This document shows, piece by piece, positions 53,792 to 62,339 of a stretch of DNA of 64,000 nucleotides. The stretch lies in assembly GCF_900113275.1 (NCBI RefSeq), contig NZ_FOOU01000012.1:1-64000 (forward strand), written 5' to 3'. This stretch comes from Neptunomonas qingdaonensis. Lineage in GTDB: Bacteria > Pseudomonadota > Gammaproteobacteria > Pseudomonadales > Balneatricaceae. Numbering within the stretch: position 1 is the first letter of the stretch; each line of letters starts with the position of its first letter. A model generated the notes under the pieces. It ran no database searches. It was given only the letters and a program-made list of their open reading frames with translations, and was not told the origin of the DNA. The translations under genes were made by a program, and so were the position numbers.

Positions 53792-55534
53792 GTGAGCAGA
53801 ACGCATATAACGGACTATCCGGTTGCCAGAGAAAAAGTATTGGTGGTTGATGATCAATTAATCAATCGCGAGTTGTTGCAGAGTATGCTTGTGAAGATCG
53901 GATTTGACGTTATTTTGGCAAGCAACGGCCAGGAAGCAGTCGATTTATTTAGCCAACATTTACCCGCGTTAGTGCTGATGGATATCGCCATGCCGCATAT
54001 GGATGGCATTGAAGCGACACGTTTAATTAAACAGGCTGCCGGAGAGATCTTTGTTCCGGTAATTATGATCAGTGGGCTGGATGGCGATGATGTTATCCGG
54101 CGCAGTATTGAAATGGGTGGCGATGATTTCATTCACCGCCCGTTTTCATATGAAGTATTACGCGTAAAAATTAAAGCGATACAACGCATCAGTGATCTTT
54201 ATCGTGAGGTGCAACGTTTATACGTGCTAAGACAGCACGAAGAAGATATCGCCGAGGATATTTTCAGTAATGCGATAGAGAAAGACAATATAACATTTGA
54301 TCAGATTAAGCTGCATAAAAGGGCCGCTTCTACTTTCAGTGGTGATGTGCAGATAACAGCCATCAGACCCAATGGCGATATCAATATTCTACTGGGTGAC
54401 TTTACCGGTCATGGACTGACATCCGTGGTAGGAGCCTTGCCTCTGGCTGAAACGTTCAGAGCGATGACCCGCAAGGGCTATGAAGCAGAGCAGGTCATAG
54501 CACAGATAAACCGGAAGTTGCACGGGCTGCTGCCAACCGGTTTATTCTTAGCAGCCAGTATGGTGACAATGTCCAGCAATGGGCGTTGTACCATCTGGAA
54601 TGGCGGCATGCCGGATATCCTCATTCTCTCTGCTGAAGGTGAGGTTCGACAGCGCATTGAATCGGGAGATCCGCCTTTAGGTATTGTTCCAGATATGCCC
54701 GATATGAACTTTACATTTACTCAGCTTGAGCCGGATGACAAGATTCTTTTGGTCAGTGATGGTGTGCTTGAGGCACGCAATACTGATGGTGAATACTTTG
54801 GTGAACAACGGCTATTGTGGGCCGCTATGTTAGGCTGCCGCGAAGATGATTTGTTAGGGCGTATTATGCGTGCAGTTGATACTTTTCTGAAAGGGCATGA
54901 GCAGGATGATGATATCTCGCTGATTGAAATCCCCGGACGGATCAAGATGTTTGCATCTTCACTTGCAGAGCCTGGTGTAAACCCGGCCCTCGTGCAGCAG
55001 GATCAGAGTGCCGGTTGGACATGGAGTATATGTTTACAGGGAAATAATTTGAAACGTGTGAATCCTGTTGCTATTGCGTTAAGTCAACTTCAGGAGGTAG
55101 AGGGGCCTGGTGATCACTGGCATGATATTTTTACGATTCTGACAGAGTTATTTGTTAATGCATTAGATCATGGTGTACTGAACCTTCCTTCTTCTCTCAA
55201 GTCATCCGCGGGTGGTTTTACAGAATATTTTGCGCAACGAGAAGCCAGCCTGGAGCAATTAGAAAGTAGCTGTTATGTCAGTATTCATTTGACATCTGTA
55301 AAGGCTGCAGGGCAATCGAGCCTGCTGAAAATCACAGTTCAGGACAGTGGATCAGGTTTTGATCATGCCCGGTGGTTGGACCGAATTGCAGAAAGAGCGG
55401 ATGATGAAACAGGCTTAGCAGGACGTGGAATTATGCTGGTTCAGGCGTTATGCCAGTCACTCATCTACAGTGAGGATGGCTCCACAGTGACCGCAGAATA
55501 TAGCTGGGGAGACGGATTAATGGCTTTAAATTGA
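53792..55534 (+). CDS. Receiver-PP2C phosphatase-HATPase kinase (HsbR-like)
   Basis: 580 residues, GTG start. Receiver domain (15-135) with D64 (VLMDIAMPHMDG); linker coiled coil; SpoIIE/PP2C phosphatase (~185-395) with LLGDFTGHGLTS, LLVSDGVLEA and EQDDDISL (all metal Asps present); C-terminal GHKL/HATPase (~430-575) with ELFVNALDHGVL, DSGSGFD and GRGIMLVQAL. It therefore carries both a serine phosphatase and a serine kinase for a STAS partner, switched by phosphorylation of the receiver, here presumably by CheA in the same operon. Confidence 0.93.
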   Translation: MSRTHITDYPVAREKVLVVDDQLINRELLQSMLVKIGFDVILASNGQEAVDLFSQHLPALVLMDIAMPHMDGIEATRLIKQAAGEIFVPVIMISGLDGDDVIRRSIEMGGDDFIHRPFSYEVLRVKIKAIQRISDLYREVQRLYVLRQHEEDIAEDIFSNAIEKDNITFDQIKLHKRAASTFSGDVQITAIRPNGDINILLGDFTGHGLTSVVGALPLAETFRAMTRKGYEAEQVIAQINRKLHGLLPTGLFLAASMVTMSSNGRCTIWNGGMPDILILSAEGEVRQRIESGDPPLGIVPDMPDMNFTFTQLEPDDKILLVSDGVLEARNTDGEYFGEQRLLWAAMLGCREDDLLGRIMRAVDTFLKGHEQDDDISLIEIPGRIKMFASSLAEPGVNPALVQQDQSAGWTWSICLQGNNLKRVNPVAIALSQLQEVEGPGDHWHDIFTILTELFVNALDHGVLNLPSSLKSSAGGFTEYFAQREASLEQLESSCYVSIHLTSVKAAGQSSLLKITVQDSGSGFDHARWLDRIAERADDETGLAGRGIMLVQALCQSLIYSEDGSTVTAEYSWGDGLMALN

Positions 55535-55544
55535 TTTATATCAA
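55531..55544. promoter_or_regulatory. FNR/ANR-type box 1
   Basis: TTGATTTATATCAA is a perfect match to TTGAT-N4-ATCAA. It overlaps the stop codon of the preceding gene and lies 51 bp upstream of a second box; its centre would be near -90 of the microprotein promoter, a usual class I position. Confidence 0.78.
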
Positions 55545-55581
55545 TTAGCTATAGTTTTATTTCTGTTCGCGATAACAAGTA

Positions 55582-55595
55582 TTGAGCTATATCAA
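55582..55595. promoter_or_regulatory. FNR/ANR-type box 2
   Basis: TTGAGCTATATCAA matches nine of ten defined positions of the FNR/ANR box. A possible -10 TGTAAC (55616-55621) places the box centre near -40, close to a class II activator position, upstream of the 44-codon gene at 55663. Confidence 0.72.
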
Positions 55596-55662
55596 TTTTT
55601 TCTAATGTCTTCACGTGTAACCTCTCCTCAAACGATAAAGAACTCTCGATGAGGTGATAGTT

Positions 55663-55797
55663 ATGTTTGGTGTTGATCCCTATGTTTTTGAAACTCTGTT
55701 ACCTAGTTTGGTAGGCGTTGCAGCGATGGCAGGCACAATGGTCTGGGGTTTTATTAAAGTCCGTCACCTGATGAATGACGAGCAAAGTAAAAGATAA
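55663..55797 (+). CDS. 44-residue single-helix membrane microprotein
   Basis: MFGVDPYVFETLLPSLVGVA continues through a hydrophobic helix to a basic tail RHLMNDEQSKR. GAGG ends eight bases before the ATG; two FNR-type boxes lie upstream and a strong terminator follows 17 bases after the stop, so it is a self-contained transcription unit. One membrane helix (about 11-32) with N-out/C-in topology by the positive-inside rule. No family is recognised; small membrane subunits or regulators of respiratory complexes are a natural guess given the FNR boxes. Confidence 0.72.
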   Translation: MFGVDPYVFETLLPSLVGVAAMAGTMVWGFIKVRHLMNDEQSKR

Positions 55798-55813
55798 ACT
55801 GTGATTGACTAAG

Positions 55814-55838
55814 ATACCCGCTATTGCGGGTATTTTTC
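55814..55838 (+). terminator. Rho-independent terminator of the microprotein gene
   Basis: Perfect 8-bp stem ATACCCGC/GCGGGTAT with TATT loop, followed by TTTT then CGTTTTG. Confidence 0.92.
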
Positions 55839-55961
55839 GTTTTGTAGTGCGGTTTTTTTAATGCTGTTTCTTCGTTACCTGGTTCCTCCTATTCCCCCCA
55901 ATGTATTAGGTATAATGCCCACTAACTTTGCAGAACTTGTGCGTATCGTTGCTGGTTATTA

Positions 55962-55970
55962 GGGGGGGGG
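55962..55970. repeat. Nine-G homopolymer in the GNAT ribosome-binding site
   Basis: AGGGGGGGGGAAGT directly precedes the start ATG at 55975. The G-run doubles as the Shine-Dalgarno element, so slippage would change its strength and spacing. Confidence 0.85.
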
Positions 55971-55974
55971 AAGT

Positions 55975-56394
55975 ATGGCCGAATATCAGGTAAAGCCACT
56001 GCGGCCAGAGCAACGGCCAGCGCTGGCTCAGTTCTATAAGCTCAATCACTATAAAGGAAAGATAAAAGCAACCGACAATGTTTGGCTAATCACCAAGGAT
56101 GATGATCAGATCATCGGTGCAGCACGTCTGTGTCAGCAAGGCGGTTTGACGCTGTTACGCGGTGTCTGGATTGAAAAGGCGTTGCGTACTCAGGGGCTGG
56201 GTAGCCAGTTACTTCAGCATTTACAATGTGCAGGGGTACTGGAGGGTTGTTATTGCTTTGCCTATCTCCATCTTGAGGATTTTTATTCCAAGCATGGTTT
56301 CTGTCGGGTTACGTCAGTGCCGGCATCGTTACACACAGCACTGGAACGTTATAATCGACCAGCAGTACAAGTGTTATTAATGGTTCAGGTGTAG
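55975..56394 (+). CDS. GNAT-family N-acetyltransferase
   Basis: 139 residues with the GNAT core: substrate-side beta strands, then RGVWIEKALRTQGLGSQLLQ with the acetyl-CoA loop (Q/RxxGxG/A as RTQGLGS, ~73-79), and FYSKHGFCRV near the end. Substrate unknown. The Shine-Dalgarno region is a run of nine G (55962-55970) followed by AAGT and the ATG, unusual and possibly unstable. Confidence 0.88.
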   Translation: MAEYQVKPLRPEQRPALAQFYKLNHYKGKIKATDNVWLITKDDDQIIGAARLCQQGGLTLLRGVWIEKALRTQGLGSQLLQHLQCAGVLEGCYCFAYLHLEDFYSKHGFCRVTSVPASLHTALERYNRPAVQVLLMVQV

Positions 56395-56412
56395 TCCTGA
56401 TATGCAGCACGA

Positions 56413-57138
56413 CTACTGGTGTTGGGCCGGGATAAAACGCACAGGATCCGTCGCAACGTTAACCGTAACACTGACGGCCTCTTGTGGGGTGAAGCCAGCA
56501 TTGCTATCCGTATTTCGTTCCATGTATTCAACCATAACCGATCGCCCTTGATTATCAGGTTGAATGCTGACGATGTTAACTCTATTACCGAGAAGGAAGC
56601 TATCCCGATGTTGAACAGACATTTTTTGATTGTCTTGTTCAAAAAGCCCCAGATAATAAAAAAGCCCTGTTCCCTGATCGGATACGCTGAAAGGTGCAAT
56701 AAACAGAGTTGGCTGGTTATCAGCCTTTTGCTTATCATTTCCTGGGTTTAGTGGTTGGATCGTGTCATAGCTCAGTGCAACAGAGCCTCGCTCCTCTCCT
56801 AGCGTGTAGTCGCCCACGGCACTCCTATGGGTTGCCTGGCTATCTATATTGCGCAGAGGAACCCAAACAGGACTTTCTGCTGGCTGATCAGGAAGTTGAA
56901 TGTTCAGATCTTCTTTGGTACGGATGCTAAAAAGTGAAAGCATGACTTTTGAGTAGCCGTGCTCTTCAATTTCACGCATCAAATCATCGTACTGTACGAC
57001 TTCACCATCGGCTAATTCCATGTAAATATCGGCATTGGTAAAGTTGAACCGATAGATGCCGATACTGGCCAGCAGCACCAGTACAGGTATGCCTATCAAG
57101 GCAACAAGGACAATCCAAAAACGTTTTTTATAAGCCAT
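56413..57138 (-). CDS. Membrane-anchored periplasmic protein of unknown function
   Basis: 241 residues: short cytoplasmic Lys/Arg start, one hydrophobic helix (~8-28, FWIVLVALIGIPVLVLLASI) and a periplasmic part with no recognised domain (YMELADGEVVQYDDLMREIE early; SVMVEYMERNTDSNAGFTPQ late). Four bases downstream of the RND permease, so it is the third gene of that operon (adaptor, permease, this). It may be an accessory factor of the pump; that is inference from position only. Confidence 0.75.
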   Translation of the reverse strand: MAYKKRFWIVLVALIGIPVLVLLASIGIYRFNFTNADIYMELADGEVVQYDDLMREIEEHGYSKVMLSLFSIRTKEDLNIQLPDQPAESPVWVPLRNIDSQATHRSAVGDYTLGEERGSVALSYDTIQPLNPGNDKQKADNQPTLFIAPFSVSDQGTGLFYYLGLFEQDNQKMSVQHRDSFLLGNRVNIVSIQPDNQGRSVMVEYMERNTDSNAGFTPQEAVSVTVNVATDPVRFIPAQHQ

Positions 57139-57142
57139 TTTC

Positions 57143-60100
57143 CTATCCTTCCTTAGCGACGGATTGGTTGATAACGTTTGTCTGTTTAACAGAATGCAAT
57201 AAATAGTACATTATTGGAACGAGTAAAAGACTTACCAGCATTGAGAAAGTTAGCCCCCAGACAACGGTTATCGCTAAAGGTTGTAGCATTTCAGCGCCAT
57301 CTCCCCATCCCATCGCCAGTGGCAACATACCGACAACGGTACTCAGAGTCGTCATTAATATAGGGCGTAGCCGCAGGCGAGCGGCTTCGATAATGGCTTG
57401 AGTCAGGTCAGTGTACTGCTGTCGTTCAATTTCAATATACTCTACCAGCAGAATAGCGTTATTCACAACGATGCCAACTAACATAACCATGCCGAGCCAC
57501 ACGGGCATGGATAAAGGCAAACTCAGCGCCTGAATGCCTAACGACACGCCAATGGCGGCAAAAGGAACACTGAGAATAATGATCAATGGGTTGAGTAATG
57601 ATTCGTATTGAATGGCCATCACTACAAATACCAGAAACAACGCAAGTAACATTAGAATACTGGTAAGTTGCTGCTGCTCTTGCAAGGCTTTTTGTGAACC
57701 ACCGTCATAGAGAATATACCCCTCAGGCAGCGTTATTTGTTGTCGTAGTTCAGCCAGCGCTGTGACTGCTTCGCCTAAGGTGGTTTCCTCTTTCAGCGAA
57801 GCGCTGAGTTCGACAATACGCATCTGATTATCGCGCATGATGGTATCGGGTGTTTCAAGTAATTGGATAGCGGCAACCGAGCCAAGATACAGGGGGGGTG
57901 CCCCACTTGTTGCTGGAAACAGAATAATGGATTCCAGATCCTGTGGACTGGTAATTGTCGATTGGGATAACCGCAGCCGGATATCATAGGATTTGTCGCC
58001 AGTAAGATAGTCACTTACCACCTTACCTTGAAGGGCTATCTGCGCTGCTTCGGTCAGGTCTTGTAAATTCAGCCCGAGTAGTGCCGCACGCTTACGATCC
58101 AGCTTAATAGCAATTTCAAATTGCTCATCTTCTGCTGAATGCGTGATATTGCTTAACCCTGAAATGGTGCGCATTTTATCCGCAACCATGTCAGCTTGTT
58201 GTTTTAATATGCTTAGGTCATTTCCCTGCAAACGCAGGCTGATATCATCATCGCCACGGTTGGTACGGATACCTCGAATGCCGCGCTGAGACATCCGCAC
58301 TGTAAATCCAGCGAGTTGCTGTTGATTAATCAGCTTATTGACGCGTGTCATCCACTCGTCGCTACTGACAAATCTTTCTGATAGCGGTTTTAACTGCACA
58401 ATTATTGTTGAACGGCTCGGGGTTTCACGTTGTGATCTACCAAAAATAGAACCGCCAACCAGGGTGAAAACAGTTTCTGATTCTGGCTGTGCTGAAAAAA
58501 TCTCCTCAAGCAACTGAGCTTTTTGATCCATCTCATCCAGTGACGTTCCTACATCAGCCGACACCACAATGCGGATGCGGCCATCATCCAGTGCCGGTAG
58601 GAAAATTTGTTTGCCGCTCATGAAAACCGGCAGGCTTAGCGTTAGTCCGGTTATAAACAGAACAACGACTATCCAGCGCAATTTCAGTAAAAAACCAATG
58701 ACGCTGGCGTAGCCATTTTGCAGATGCTTAATGCCGCCATCTATCCAGCGGCGCATGCGGTTGCTGCTCAGGCTGGTGACTTTGGCTGCATAGGCGGGCA
58801 CCAGCGTCAGGGCGATAATCATGGATGCAAAAATAGCCGCCGAGATAGTGATGATTAACTCACTGAACAACAGGCCGGTTAAGCCGCCAATAAACAGGAA
58901 CGGCAGCACCGCCGACAGGTTGGTGGAGGTGGCAGCAATAATGGCACCATTCACTTCGCTGGCCGCATGTGTGGCCGCATCCCGGGGCTTTTCATGGTTA
59001 CATTGATGCCGGTAGATGTTTTCCAGCATCACGATGGTGTTATCTACCAGCATACCAATACCCAATGCCAGTCCGCCTAATGTCATCACGTTCAGCGTCA
59101 GTCCACCCAACCCCATCAGTACGCAGGTAAACATAATCGCAATCGGAATAGCGCTGCCGATAATCAGAGTGCGGCGTAAATTACCCAAAAACAGATACAC
59201 CACTGACATCGCCAGCAAAGCGCCACTGATCGCTGCCAGTGAGGCATTTTTCAATGATTGCAGAATATAGATAGATTGATCCGCAACCAAAACAACCGAG
59301 ATATCGGCTGGTAAAATGTTTTGCGCCTTCAGCCAGGTTAAACGCTCGTTTACCACCTCAGCGACTGCTGTGGTGTTAGCCGTCGGTTGTTTCTGGATGG
59401 ATAATTTAATACCACCAATGCCATCGACACGTACCAGAATACGTTCATCTTCGCTGCTATCAATGACCTCAGCAACATCGCTCAGATAGACAGTATTGCC
59501 TGCGTTTTGAGCAATCGGTAGTTGTTTGATCTCTTCCAGAGAGGTAAAGCGTCCGCTGATACGCCCTGTGATCTCGTGGGCAGACATCTGTAAGCGGCCA
59601 ATCGGCTCGTCACTGTTGGATGTTTGCAGGGCTTTAATCACATCCTGATAGTTAAGTCCTATGCCGGCCAGTCGTTGTTGATCAGGAATGACCTGAATCT
59701 CGCGCAAGACGCCACCGCCCACTTCCGCTGCCGCAACGCCTGGAAGATTTAAGAACCAGTTACTGAAAGAATCGTCCACCCAGCTGCGTAATTCAGCACT
59801 GCTGCGTAACGGAGAGTTGATAACAAACTCCATTACCGGGATCTGTGAAGGGTCAAGTTTAAAGATAGTCGGCGGGGAGATGCTGTCGGGCAAGAAACGT
59901 TTGGCTCTATCCAGGCGCGAGCTGGCATCACGCAAGGCGATATCGATATCTTTACCGTAATTAAAAGCCAGATCGACCGAAGAGGTGCCGCGGCTGGTAT
60001 TGGACTGTACGCTGATGACATCCTCAGTAATGGCCAGCTGTTCTTCCAATTGCCGGGTGATCTTATCTTCCATCACAGAGGTGGGAACGCCGTTATCGAT

Positions 60101-60262
60101 AATCCGCACACGGATCTCGGGATAGATAATATGCGGTAAGAGATCAATCGCCAGCCGGCTGAGGGTAAACATTCCAAGAACAATAACCGCCAGCGCAATC
60201 ATGGATACACCCACCGGGTGGCGAATAGACCAGCCGGCCAGTCCTCCCTTGTTAGTGATCAC
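57143..60262 (-). CDS. RND-superfamily efflux permease, second system
   Basis: 1039 residues, HAE/AcrB-type pump with twelve helices. GWSIRHPVGVSMIALAVIVL at the N-terminus, proton-relay helix GIGMLVDNTIVMLENIYRH, and the second-half MVMLVGIVVNNAILLVEYIE. More like the MdtB/CzcA-sided branch of short-N-terminal AcrB relatives than the pump at 29232. Four-base overlap with the adaptor gene. No outer-membrane channel gene nearby. Confidence 0.93.
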   Translation of the reverse strand: MITNKGGLAGWSIRHPVGVSMIALAVIVLGMFTLSRLAIDLLPHIIYPEIRVRIIDNGVPTSVMEDKITRQLEEQLAITEDVISVQSNTSRGTSSVDLAFNYGKDIDIALRDASSRLDRAKRFLPDSISPPTIFKLDPSQIPVMEFVINSPLRSSAELRSWVDDSFSNWFLNLPGVAAAEVGGGVLREIQVIPDQQRLAGIGLNYQDVIKALQTSNSDEPIGRLQMSAHEITGRISGRFTSLEEIKQLPIAQNAGNTVYLSDVAEVIDSSEDERILVRVDGIGGIKLSIQKQPTANTTAVAEVVNERLTWLKAQNILPADISVVLVADQSIYILQSLKNASLAAISGALLAMSVVYLFLGNLRRTLIIGSAIPIAIMFTCVLMGLGGLTLNVMTLGGLALGIGMLVDNTIVMLENIYRHQCNHEKPRDAATHAASEVNGAIIAATSTNLSAVLPFLFIGGLTGLLFSELIITISAAIFASMIIALTLVPAYAAKVTSLSSNRMRRWIDGGIKHLQNGYASVIGFLLKLRWIVVVLFITGLTLSLPVFMSGKQIFLPALDDGRIRIVVSADVGTSLDEMDQKAQLLEEIFSAQPESETVFTLVGGSIFGRSQRETPSRSTIIVQLKPLSERFVSSDEWMTRVNKLINQQQLAGFTVRMSQRGIRGIRTNRGDDDISLRLQGNDLSILKQQADMVADKMRTISGLSNITHSAEDEQFEIAIKLDRKRAALLGLNLQDLTEAAQIALQGKVVSDYLTGDKSYDIRLRLSQSTITSPQDLESIILFPATSGAPPLYLGSVAAIQLLETPDTIMRDNQMRIVELSASLKEETTLGEAVTALAELRQQITLPEGYILYDGGSQKALQEQQQLTSILMLLALFLVFVVMAIQYESLLNPLIIILSVPFAAIGVSLGIQALSLPLSMPVWLGMVMLVGIVVNNAILLVEYIEIERQQYTDLTQAIIEAARLRLRPILMTTLSTVVGMLPLAMGWGDGAEMLQPLAITVVWGLTFSMLVSLLLVPIMYYLLHSVKQTNVINQSVAKEG

Positions 60263-61365
60263 TGTGCTGTGCCCGTTGCAGTAGAAGAGACTGCAGCTGA
60301 AGTGACTGCAGTAGAAGGCACTATGTTAACGGCACTGTTCGAGCGTAAATTAGTAAAGCCACGCACGATAACACGGTCACCGGCAGAGAGGCCGCTTAGG
60401 ATTTCGATCATCTCATCGATGCGTAATCCGCTGATCACCGCTGTCGTTTGGGCGTGTTCCTGCTGATCCACGCTGAAAACATATTCCCCCTTACCGGACC
60501 GGCGTAATGCGACAAATGGAATCAACAGGCGTTCGGCTTCCTGAGTGCGCAGTTTTACCCGCGCTAACTGGCCGGGTTTTGCTCCGTCTGGTGTTGGGTT
60601 AAGGGCGATTTCAACGGTGCCCGTGCGTGTAACAGGATCAAGATTAGGATAAATGCGCGTGATTTTTCCTTGTAGTGACTGATCATTGGGAGCCTGTTGA
60701 CCGTTTAACGCATCTATTGATACGGCGACCGGATCTCCAAGCTGTAGTTTATTCAGCAGCAATTCTGAGACAGGCACCTGAGTAATGAGTGATGTCTGGT
60801 CGGAGATAGTCAGCAGGTGTGTATAGCGTTCTGCGATGTTGCCCGGCTCGCTTAAACGTGCACTGACAACACCGCTGATAGGCGCATGCAGTGTGGTGTA
60901 ATCTAATTGTGTTTGCAGGATCTGAACATCGGCTTTAGCCACCGCCAGTTCAGTTTCTACCCGGGTATATTCTGTTTGTGAGGTTAAGCGCCGTTCGACC
61001 AGCCCGCTGATTCGCTGCAGATCTTTTTCTGCTTTACGGCGAAGCGCAACCGCACGTGCCAACTGTGCTTCCAGCAAGCGGCCATCTAAACGAGCAACAA
61101 TATCGCCTTTCTTGATCAGATCCCCCTCATAGAAAGGCAGCGCTGTAATGCGGCCCTCCTGCTGGTTGAACATCTGTATCTCCTGCACGGCTCTGAGCGT
61201 CCCGGTTCTTTCCCTTTCAATAGCTACCACTTGTCGCTGGGCTGTGATGATTTCGACCAGATGTTTTTTCGGCTCTTTATCGGATGCCGCAGGTTTCTCA
61301 GGTTCACCGCAGCCTGAAAGTGACAGCAGAGGAAGTAAAACAAGCAGAACAGGCAAAACTCGCAT
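60259..61365 (-). CDS. RND periplasmic adaptor lipoprotein
   Basis: About 368 residues from ATG 61365, which starts directly with a lipoprotein signal (MRVLPVLLVLLPLLSLSGC, Cys at ~19); an upstream frame to 61449 would bury the signal, so it is rejected. Lipoyl/hairpin and barrel domains: GRITALPFYEGDLIKKGDIV, TTLHAPISGVVSARLSEPGN and TGTVEIALNPTPDGAKPGQL. The C-terminal tail is an Ser/Thr/Ala/Val-rich low-complexity stretch. Partner of the downstream permease. Confidence 0.92.
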   Translation of the reverse strand: MRVLPVLLVLLPLLSLSGCGEPEKPAASDKEPKKHLVEIITAQRQVVAIERERTGTLRAVQEIQMFNQQEGRITALPFYEGDLIKKGDIVARLDGRLLEAQLARAVALRRKAEKDLQRISGLVERRLTSQTEYTRVETELAVAKADVQILQTQLDYTTLHAPISGVVSARLSEPGNIAERYTHLLTISDQTSLITQVPVSELLLNKLQLGDPVAVSIDALNGQQAPNDQSLQGKITRIYPNLDPVTRTGTVEIALNPTPDGAKPGQLARVKLRTQEAERLLIPFVALRRSGKGEYVFSVDQQEHAQTTAVISGLRIDEMIEILSGLSAGDRVIVRGFTNLRSNSAVNIVPSTAVTSAAVSSTATGTAQ

Positions 61366-61550
61366 ATTTAATGACTCAAAAATGTAGAAGCTACTAATTG
61401 GGATTTTGAGAAAGCCGAATAACCTGATTCTAGGGAGTTGCATAAGCAAGGTCTAGTGAGGGCATCTGCTGTGCAGTAAAGAATCAGGTTTTCTTGCTAA
61501 AAATGCTGAAATAAGATCAATTTTTTTTGAGTATAGAAAGATTTTTTATA

Positions 61551-61592
61551 TTGATCCATATCAGTAAACTTCTGGTATTTATTCAATAAAAT
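61551..61592 (+). promoter_or_regulatory. FNR/ANR-type class II promoter of the repeat protein
   Basis: TTGATCCATATCAG (61551-61564) matches nine of ten FNR/ANR positions. TAAAAT (61587-61592) is a good -10. With the start site seven bases further (about 61599) the box is centred at -41.5, the exact class II spacing. The start codon lies 30 bases downstream of that. Confidence 0.78.
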
Positions 61593-61629
61593 CTAATTTA
61601 GAAATATTTAATGTAATAGAGGTGCTGGC

Positions 61630-62136
61630 ATGAAAAAAACATTTGTTATTATTGCTTTGAGAAGTGCACTAATGAGTGCGCTGTTGGTCACAAGCGGTTT
61701 AACCTATGCCGAAGACCAAAAGCGTGATCAAGATAGAACACAGTTGCAGGAAGATCAGGATTTAACTCAGGATCGTGATCAAGATAGAGATCAGGACAGG
61801 GATCAAGAGCAGGTTTATGGTAGCCAGCTGATGACACAAGAAGAACGTATGCAGCATCGGGCTCAGATGCGTAGTGCTGCCACAGAGGCTGAACGTGAGC
61901 AGATCAGGTATGAGCATCATGAACGTATGCTGGCACGTGCAAAAGAGAGAGGTGTCAGTATTCCTGAGGAGGTACCACCCAGAGGCCACAACATGGGAAG
62001 CGGAAAAGGTATGGGGCCCAGTGGAATGGGTCAGGGCGGAATGGGCCAGGAAGGAATGGGCCAGGAAGGAATGGGCCAGGAAGGAATGGGCCAGGGTGGA
62101 ATGGGTGCCGGCTCTGGTGCTGGTAAGGGAAGTTAA
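61630..62136 (+). CDS. Exported repeat-rich protein (RDQD and GMGQE repeats)
   Basis: 168 residues: signal peptide (to LTYA, ~27), an acidic/basic repeat zone of DQDRDQ units (~29-60), a charged helical domain LMTQEERMQHRAQMRSAATE followed by AEREQIRYEHHERMLARAKE RG, and a glycine/methionine-rich tail of five-residue GMGQE/GMGQG repeats (~132-160). The central helical domain resembles small periplasmic proteins of unknown function; repeats are low-complexity. Promoter carries an FNR-type box; a strong terminator follows. Confidence 0.85.
   Translation: MKKTFVIIALRSALMSALLVTSGLTYAEDQKRDQDRTQLQEDQDLTQDRDQDRDQDRDQEQVYGSQLMTQEERMQHRAQMRSAATEAEREQIRYEHHERMLARAKERGVSIPEEVPPRGHNMGSGKGMGPSGMGQGGMGQEGMGQEGMGQEGMGQGGMGAGSGAGKGS
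61771..61806. repeat. 12-bp coding repeat (DRDQ units)
   Basis: Three consecutive 12-bp units (gatcgtgatcaa, gatagagatcag, gacagggatcaa) encode DRDQ repeats with synonymous differences, so this is older than the 15-bp array downstream. Confidence 0.75.
62023..62112. repeat. 15-bp coding tandem repeat (GMGQE units)
   Basis: Six 15-bp units of GGAATGGGCCAGGAA: three identical copies at 62038-62082, with one diverged copy before and two after. In-frame, so copy-number change would lengthen or shorten the tail without frameshift. Confidence 0.88.
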
Positions 62137-62170
62137 GTCGTAGCTTTTTTATTAAGGAGCTTCGCGTATA

Positions 62171-62203
62171 AAAACAGGCCACTTCACTGCAGTGGCCTGT
62201 TTT
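62171..62203 (+). terminator. Rho-independent terminator of the repeat protein gene
   Basis: Perfect AAAACAGGCCACT/AGTGGCCTGTTTT stem with TCACTGC loop, T-run on both strands, 35 bases after the stop. Confidence 0.92.
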
Positions 62204-62339
62204 ATCATGCTCTAATGATTTGCTTGGACAAAAAATGAGCAATCATACAATTCAGACTATTGTGGGCTTTAAGAGAGATGTCCCGTCGACACCGACACAC
62301 TTATCCACAGAAAGTGTGAGTATCTTTATCCGAGATCTT

